Assembly (NCBI GenBank): GCA_022510865.1
Contig: JAFLSQ010000013.1
Coordinates: 1 to 53,688 of the forward strand
DNA from: Treponema sp.
GTDB lineage: Bacteria > Spirochaetota > Spirochaetia > Treponematales > Treponemataceae
Direction of reading: 5' to 3'
DNA length: 53,688 nucleotides
Below, in pieces: positions 49,539-53,688 of the stretch. Every line of letters begins with the position of its first letter. Position 1 is the first letter of the stretch. The position numbers and the translations under genes are program-made. Under the pieces are notes generated by a model that was given only the letters and a program-made list of their open reading frames with translations, did no database searches and was not told where the DNA came from.

Positions 49539-49577
49539 CTGGGAGTTCGTCCGTAAGGTGGACGGGCACACGTTCTG

Positions 49578-49731
49578 CGGGGAGTGAGTGCGTCAGCCTG
49601 ACGGAAAGATTCTGTAAGCCTGTCAGCATAATCATTTAAGCCTTGCAAGATTATGCTGCAAGGCTGCTAGGACAATCTTTTAAGACTTACAGCATAATCC
49701 TGCGTGTATGTCAGGATAATCTTCCTGTATT
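49578..49731. repeat. degenerate 22-bp tandem array
   Basis: Seven consecutive 22-base units starting at 49578, 49600, 49622, 49644, 49666, 49688 and 49710. The clearest share AGCATAATC or AGGATAATC at the same register and AAGCCT or AAGACT at the unit end. Hairpin GCCTTGCA/TGCAAGGC lies at 49640-49664. The remaining 49732-50123 has no gene or repeat that I can support. Confidence 0.6.
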
Positions 49732-50123
49732 CACTGAATCTTCCAAACGACCGCACTGGGCTATCCTTTTGCGCATACAACATACCCCACGCGATGCCGC
49801 ACCCTGTCACGCGGAGACCCCTGCACTCGCTATAGTGCACGTCCGTTTTTGCGGCTTCATCTCCCCGCCTTTTGACTCATTGTACGGTATCGCGCCTCTT
49901 CCGTCCGAATCATGCCCGTCCGCACATCACCGCGCCCAATGCAGTGTTCCTGCAAAAATCACTTGATGTGCAAAAACTGCGCCCCGCCTGTTCTGCGGGC
50001 ACGGTTCGGCTGTCTTTGAGCGTTATCCCCGCTGATTTCCGCGCCGCCTCTCGCTCAAATCACCTTTCTCCAGTTTCCGGCAAAAAAATCCGCGTGCACT
50101 TGCCCCTGCCTCGATGTTTCCGT

Positions 50124-50129
50124 TATACT
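50124..50129 (+). promoter_or_regulatory. -10 element predicting leaderless thioesterase mRNA
   Basis: TATACT ends six bases before the ATG at 50136. TTGCCC (50100-50105) is a weak -35 at 18 bases. Confidence 0.5.
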
Positions 50130-50135
50130 TTGCGT

Positions 50136-50909
50136 ATGAGCAATCCTTTGATTTTTGAGAGCGAGAGGGTGATTTCATCCGCTTTTATTGATTCCAGCGT
50201 GCGGATGGGCGTAGCGCAGGCCGTGCTCCTTGTTCAGGACAACCTCACCGAATGCTTCAACGCGCTCGGATGTGACGGCGTGGTCTACCGCAAGGATTTC
50301 GGCGCGTTCTGGGTCTTCACAAAAACAAAAGTGCGCTTTGTCCGCCGCCCGGACTGGCGCGAGGTAGTGACCGCCCGCACTTTCCCGGTGGACAACGCCG
50401 GAATGCGCACCCACGTGAACACCGAGATTCTTGATAAAAACGGCAGCCGCATTCTGACCGCAAACCAGGAGGCCTGCGTCCTCAGCCTTGAAAATCACCG
50501 CCCCAGGCGCCTTGCCGAGCTTCCGTATCCGAAGGATGATTTTCCCGCTCCTGTCGCCCAGATGGATTTTTCCCGCTTTCCCTCTGATTTCACGGAGGAT
50601 GAGTTCGTGTTCGAGCAGAAAATCCGCTCCTGCCACATCGATATGTCGCGCCACATGAACAACATCGAGTACATAAAATTCGCGCTCAGCGTTTTCTCCG
50701 ATGATTTCTTGCAGACCCACGAAGTCACCGACCTTGAGGTGCACTACACCGGCGAGAGCAGGGAAGACCAGACCCTGCGGATTTACCGCCGCGATGTTCC
50801 GTGCGATTTCCCTGACAGTCCGGACAGTTCCGCAGGACTCAAGACCTACATCCACATCCGCGAGGAGAACCGCTGCGTGTTCGAGTGCTGCGTCGAGTTC
50901 GCTGCCTGA
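50136..50909 (+). CDS. acyl-ACP thioesterase
   Basis: 257 residues with two hot-dog domains. The first has SVRMGVAQAVLLVQDNLTE and WVFTKTKVRFVRRPDW; the second has CHIDMSRHMNNIEYIKFAL, the catalytic Asn/His-type signature of bacterial FatA-like enzymes. It would release fatty acids from acyl carrier protein. The ATG at 50136 follows TATACT by six bases with no Shine-Dalgarno; the open frame reaches 49872 but has no family character there. Its place beside an O-acetylation pair may be coincidental. Confidence 0.85.
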   Translation: MSNPLIFESERVISSAFIDSSVRMGVAQAVLLVQDNLTECFNALGCDGVVYRKDFGAFWVFTKTKVRFVRRPDWREVVTARTFPVDNAGMRTHVNTEILDKNGSRILTANQEACVLSLENHRPRRLAELPYPKDDFPAPVAQMDFSRFPSDFTEDEFVFEQKIRSCHIDMSRHMNNIEYIKFALSVFSDDFLQTHEVTDLEVHYTGESREDQTLRIYRRDVPCDFPDSPDSSAGLKTYIHIREENRCVFECCVEFAA

Positions 50910-50931
50910 CGGCTGTTTGTGAAAAAGTTGC

Positions 50932-51225
50932 TCACGCGAACACGGGGCGTTTTTTCTCGTTCACGCACTGCACAAGGAACATATTTATGAGACTCTGGTA
51001 CGCAACGCCTGTCTCGGCGGCAAGTTCCTTGAAGTAGGCAATCACCTTGCCGTCAACATTTATGGAAATCTGCTTCTTCGCGCTCCGCATATCGTCCATC
51101 GTGGCGCGGGCAGCCTCATGCAAACTCCTCCCCACCCACTCGGGTGCGGGCACAAAGCCTTCGAGGTTGTCCTCAATCCACTGCTCCTCTTCGTCAAGAG
51201 CGATTTTATCGGGGTCAAACGTCAT
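50932..51225 (-). CDS. brnA: BrnA-type antitoxin
   Basis: 97 residues: an N-terminal acidic toxin-binding part (DEEEQWIEDNLEGFVPAPE) and a C-terminal ribbon-helix-helix (KQISINVDGKVIAYFKELAA) as in BrnA/COG3514 antitoxins. It follows the broken toxin reading frame by one base on the same strand, the usual brnT-brnA order. With the toxin inactive it is an orphan, though it may still repress transcription. GGGAGG lies inside the toxin end upstream of the ATG. Confidence 0.82.
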   Translation of the reverse strand: MTFDPDKIALDEEEQWIEDNLEGFVPAPEWVGRSLHEAARATMDDMRSAKKQISINVDGKVIAYFKELAAETGVAYQSLINMFLVQCVNEKKRPVFA

Positions 51226-51226
51226 G

Positions 51227-51420
51227 TCAAATCCTCCCTTTCATCTTCCTCGACTGATAGACGGTCTTCAAGAACCATCCGCCGTCCGCTTCCTTTACGA
51301 ACGGAACGACGCAGGGATACCCGTCTATCTTGACTCAATCTCCTCCACGACTTGCTCAAAGGAAACATTGCGCGTTTCTTTGAGTAAGTCGTTCTTTTCT
51401 TCGCTCCATCGTATTTTCAT
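51227..51420 (-). pseudogene. internally deleted BrnT-type toxin gene
   Basis: The minus strand starts MKIRWSEEKNDLLKETRNVS, reads to FEQVVEEIESR and stops. In another frame it resumes IDGYPCVVPFVKEADGGWFL and TVYQSRKMKGRI, ending just before brnA. The ends match BrnT-like toxins (~90 residues); about 20 middle residues are lost together with the frame. TATATT (51432-51427) lies six bases before the ATG, in an AT-rich stretch where other registers are possible. Confidence 0.75.
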
Positions 51421-51525
51421 ATATATAATATAATGGTGTTATAGATGTGCGTCAACAAAACTCGTCGTGTTTTATTCGTTTTAGCGAAAAGCGGGCTTCA
51501 AACAAAAAAATTCTTGACTGCCCGG

Positions 51526-51572
51526 GCGCAAAACTGAGTAACAAACGGCGGGAACGTTCCATGTTTGTTACT
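51526..51572 (-). terminator. large hairpin at the end of the SGNH gene
   Basis: AGTAACAAAC (51537-51546) pairs perfectly with GTTTGTTACT (51563-51572), flanked by GGCGC/GCGCC and enclosing the palindrome GGAACGTTCC (51551-51560). The SGNH stop codon lies inside the stem. A T-run follows on the minus strand near 51505-51511, so it may end the O-acetylation operon. Confidence 0.55.
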
Positions 51573-52524
51573 GCGCCAAAATTCCCGCGCGACGCAGGTC
51601 TGCGACGAGCGTTTTGGTGAAAAGAGCTGCTCCGGCGTTGTTCAGATGGTCGCCGTCGGCAAAAAGCTCATGGCGGGCGGAGAACGTTTCGTCATGCGAG
51701 TAGTCAAAGTACGGAACATCGGGGTATCGCTCGCAGAGGTCATCAGAGAACCGGCGGAACGTGGTGAAAAACTCTGGCGTTTTCTCGTCGTAAATTGCGT
51801 TCAGAACATCGGTGATTGGTGTCGTGATGAGGACAGGGCGCAGGCGGTGGGCATGGCACAGGTCAATTATCGCGGAGACTTTCTCCAAGTTCTGCGCATA
51901 GTCCTCCTGCGGTGTGGTCGTGCGCTGGCGTGTCGTCCAGATTTCGTGCTTGTTCACGCAGTAGTCATACAACTCGTTTCCTTCCAAGTATGAATCACGA
52001 TTAAAATATGGAGACATCTGTTCGGGCGGAATATCATGGACAATCTTTATTGTGTTATTGCCCGCAGACAAGAAAGGAACAAGTCTGTACACGACATCTT
52101 CCTTGCGCGACCAAGAATCCAAATCGTCTTTAGGCAGAATGCGGTAGTAGCGGGCGCGGTACGGTGCATAGTCGGGAACGCGGTCAATCTCAAAATATGA
52201 CAGGCAGATTACCACTACGGCATTCTCCGCAAAATGGTCGATGTAGTTTTTCAGCACGGCATGGTCATAGAAATAGGGCTGTGATGAGAGCGCGAGATTC
52301 CATGCGCGGATTTCGGGCACTGCCCGCCAGTCGATGCCGTATTTGGTGTGGCTTGAGCCGACGTTGCCCAACTCAAGATTGTACGGAATGTCCTCAAACG
52401 CGTTTATATGATTCTCGCTCTTCCACCAGTTCGTGCGGACATAGCGCGCGTTGAGCAAAAGAACCAGTCCAAAACTCAGGATAATAAGCAGCGCGCATTT
52501 GCAAAGAAATCGTCTCATACCCAT
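51568..52524 (-). CDS. SGNH/DltD-like O-acetylation protein
   Basis: 318 residues with an N-terminal membrane anchor (ALLIILSFGLVLLLN). NLELGNVGSSHTKYGID carries the block I GxS(S)H nucleophile region, and FADGDHLNNAGAALFTKTL has the C-terminal Asp-x-x-His pair, so a Ser-Asp-His triad is plausible. Such proteins act with an MBOAT protein to move acyl groups onto exported glycans (DltB/DltD, AlgI/AlgJ, PatA/PatB types). It starts three bases after the MBOAT stop. The target is probably the polymer encoded by this island. Confidence 0.8.
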   Translation of the reverse strand: MGMRRFLCKCALLIILSFGLVLLLNARYVRTNWWKSENHINAFEDIPYNLELGNVGSSHTKYGIDWRAVPEIRAWNLALSSQPYFYDHAVLKNYIDHFAENAVVVICLSYFEIDRVPDYAPYRARYYRILPKDDLDSWSRKEDVVYRLVPFLSAGNNTIKIVHDIPPEQMSPYFNRDSYLEGNELYDYCVNKHEIWTTRQRTTTPQEDYAQNLEKVSAIIDLCHAHRLRPVLITTPITDVLNAIYDEKTPEFFTTFRRFSDDLCERYPDVPYFDYSHDETFSARHELFADGDHLNNAGAALFTKTLVADLRRAGILAQ

Positions 52525-52527
52525 CCT

Positions 52528-53688
52528 CTAAAAATTGTTGTAGATGAAATTGCTTGACATTCCGGTTTTCGCAAAGAAAATCAAAATCAACACAAAGATG
52601 ACATACGCCGCCCACCTGAGCAGCAAGGGTTTTTGCCGCAGCCACGCGATGCCGCCCTGCGAGCGCATGGACAGCCCGCATGCGATAAAGCCCGCCAGCA
52701 AAAACAGCGTCTGCGCCATGCCCGGAAACCCGCCGAAGTTCTCATCGTCAAGCGCGAACAGCGTCCGCACCGCCTCTTTCGGCCCGAGTGTCGCTCGCAG
52801 AGTGAAAAACGCCCCGATGTCCTGCGGAATGTGCGCAATCCCCCGAATCACGTCCAGCGCCTCGCCCATGCTCCCCGCGCGGAAGAAAATCCATGCGAAC
52901 GTCACGAGGCAGAACGTGATGACGACCCTGACGGCGGCGGGAATCCGCAACCGCTCCTGCAAAGGTTTTGTCGCGCGTCCGACGCACTGGTACGCCCCGT
53001 GTAGCAGCCCCCATGCGACGAACGTCCAGCCCGCCCCGTGCCACACGCCGCTCACCAAAAACGTAATCATTAGGTTCAGGTATATGCGAGGCAGAGCGAC
53101 GCGGCTTCCGCCGAGCGGGATGTACACGTAGTCGCGAAGCCATGACGACAGCGAGATGTGCCAGCGCCGCCAGAACTCGCCGACCGACTGCGATAGGTAG
53201 GGGTGGTCGAAGTTGCGCCCAGCGTCGAATCCGAAGTACCGCGCCACGCCGATTGCCATGTCCGAGTAGCCCGAGAAATCGCAGTAAATCTGGAAGGAGT
53301 AGAGCACGGTCGCCAGCAGGAGCGCGAGGCCGTGCGAGCCGGGGATGTTGCCGTACACGTAGTCCACGTAGACGGCAATGCGGTCGGCAATCACGAGCTT
53401 CTTGAACATTCCCCATGCGAACAGGCGCATTCCGTCCGTGGCGTTGTCGTAGTCGAAGCGGTGGATTTCCTTGAGCTGCGGGAGCAGAACGGGAGCGCGC
53501 TGAATCGGACCGCTCGCAATCGTCGGGAAAAAGCCCACGAACAGCGCGACCATCAGCGGATTCCTCTCCGCCGCGATTTTCTTTGTGTACACGTCCGCGA
53601 TGTACGAGACGCTCTGGAACGTGAAGAACGACAGCCCGAGCGGGAAAACCCATCGCGTGTGCCAGTCCTGCGGCGCGTACTTGAAAAA
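52528..53688 (-). CDS. MBOAT-family O-acyltransferase, 5' end outside window
   Basis: At least 386 residues; the frame is open to the window edge, where PLGLSFFTFQSVSYIADVY is still internal family sequence. Multiple membrane segments and the MBOAT core are visible: IYCDFSGYSDMAIGVARYFG, FWRRWHISLSSWLRDYVYIP, and FLVSGVWHGAGWTFVAWGLL with the catalytic His. It should take an acyl group from a cytoplasmic donor and pass it across the membrane to the SGNH partner encoded just downstream. Confidence 0.93.
   Translation of the reverse strand, partial: FFKYAPQDWHTRWVFPLGLSFFTFQSVSYIADVYTKKIAAERNPLMVALFVGFFPTIASGPIQRAPVLLPQLKEIHRFDYDNATDGMRLFAWGMFKKLVIADRIAVYVDYVYGNIPGSHGLALLLATVLYSFQIYCDFSGYSDMAIGVARYFGFDAGRNFDHPYLSQSVGEFWRRWHISLSSWLRDYVYIPLGGSRVALPRIYLNLMITFLVSGVWHGAGWTFVAWGLLHGAYQCVGRATKPLQERLRIPAAVRVVITFCLVTFAWIFFRAGSMGEALDVIRGIAHIPQDIGAFFTLRATLGPKEAVRTLFALDDENFGGFPGMAQTLFLLAGFIACGLSMRSQGGIAWLRQKPLLLRWAAYVIFVLILIFFAKTGMSSNFIYNNF

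Noticed and set aside
49600..49731. Integron attC-type sites
   Set aside because: There are imperfect hairpins but no recognisable core sites, no integrase and no cassette-like spacing.
49643..49966. 107-codon open frame downstream of the GT genes
   Set aside because: It runs through the 22-bp array, has no ribosome-binding site or -10-N6 start, and shows no protein-like pattern.
52748..53653. 301-codon minus-strand frame over the MBOAT gene
   Set aside because: Arg/Ala/Pro-rich shadow of the GC-rich MBOAT gene, whose frame carries the family motifs.

Overview
The window looks like a chromosome segment from a free-living or gut/rumen-type Treponema (Spirochaetota), of moderately high GC. 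The basis is gene content and order. There is a very long TPR-GreA fusion-type elongation factor next to a TPR protein, several exported or membrane-anchored TPR proteins typical of treponemes, cmk directly coupled to rpsA, and a treponeme-like set of housekeeping genes (recA, folK, scpA-scpB-rluB, yebC-ruvC, ruvA, murI). The genus is inferred from remembered gene neighbourhoods; I have run no search.

Positions 1-17 kb hold a 5'-truncated hypothetical gene and a shared terminator, then the minus-strand greA-like/TPR pair. A long plus-strand run follows: rpe, three TPR or exported proteins, recA, folK, scpA, scpB, rluB, cmk, rpsA, a degenerate NtrC-type regulator, a membrane TPR protein and a lipoprotein. 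Positions 17-23 kb are on the minus strand: tRNA-Arg(UCU) with its own promoter and terminator, and a SUF iron-sulfur operon (sufC-sufB-sufD-sufS, plus sufU). The sufB-sufD gap is a gene graveyard with two broken genes and 22-bp repeats. Positions 23-35 kb hold a DnaQ-fold exonuclease, thrA (aspartate kinase-homoserine dehydrogenase), ilvN, an unknown protein, a membrane-anchored HExxH protein, a metallo-beta-lactamase-fold protein, a pentapeptide-repeat protein, a zinc-ribbon protein, murI, yebC, ruvC and ruvA.

From about 35 kb to the end there is an accessory surface-glycan island. It begins with an XRE repressor gene facing a consensus promoter bracketed by two matching 14-bp palindromes. 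Then come a small unknown protein, a flippase, two polysaccharide pyruvyl transferases, an IspD/TarI-type cytidylyltransferase, an SDR epimerase, an AAA/DUF4143 ATPase, a CDP-glycerol glycerophosphotransferase, an EpsG-type polymerase, tagD, a second glycerophosphotransferase, a PIN/ribbon-helix-helix toxin-antitoxin pair, a frameshifted GT4 glycosyltransferase, an extra C-terminal GT domain, an acyl-ACP thioesterase, a BrnA antitoxin with a dead BrnT toxin, and an SGNH/MBOAT O-acetylation pair running off the end. Together these could build, export and decorate a glycerol-phosphate-containing (teichoic-acid-like) polymer. Base composition swings sharply from gene to gene, and two 9-G tracts mark likely phase-variable points.

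The most striking regularity is upstream of start codons. At 13 genes or gene remnants a sigma70-type -10 hexamer lies exactly six bases before the ATG, with no Shine-Dalgarno sequence. This predicts pervasive leaderless mRNA, including two divergent gene pairs only 43 and 45 bases apart. The glycan-island switch and the 22-bp arrays are the other observations I rate highest.
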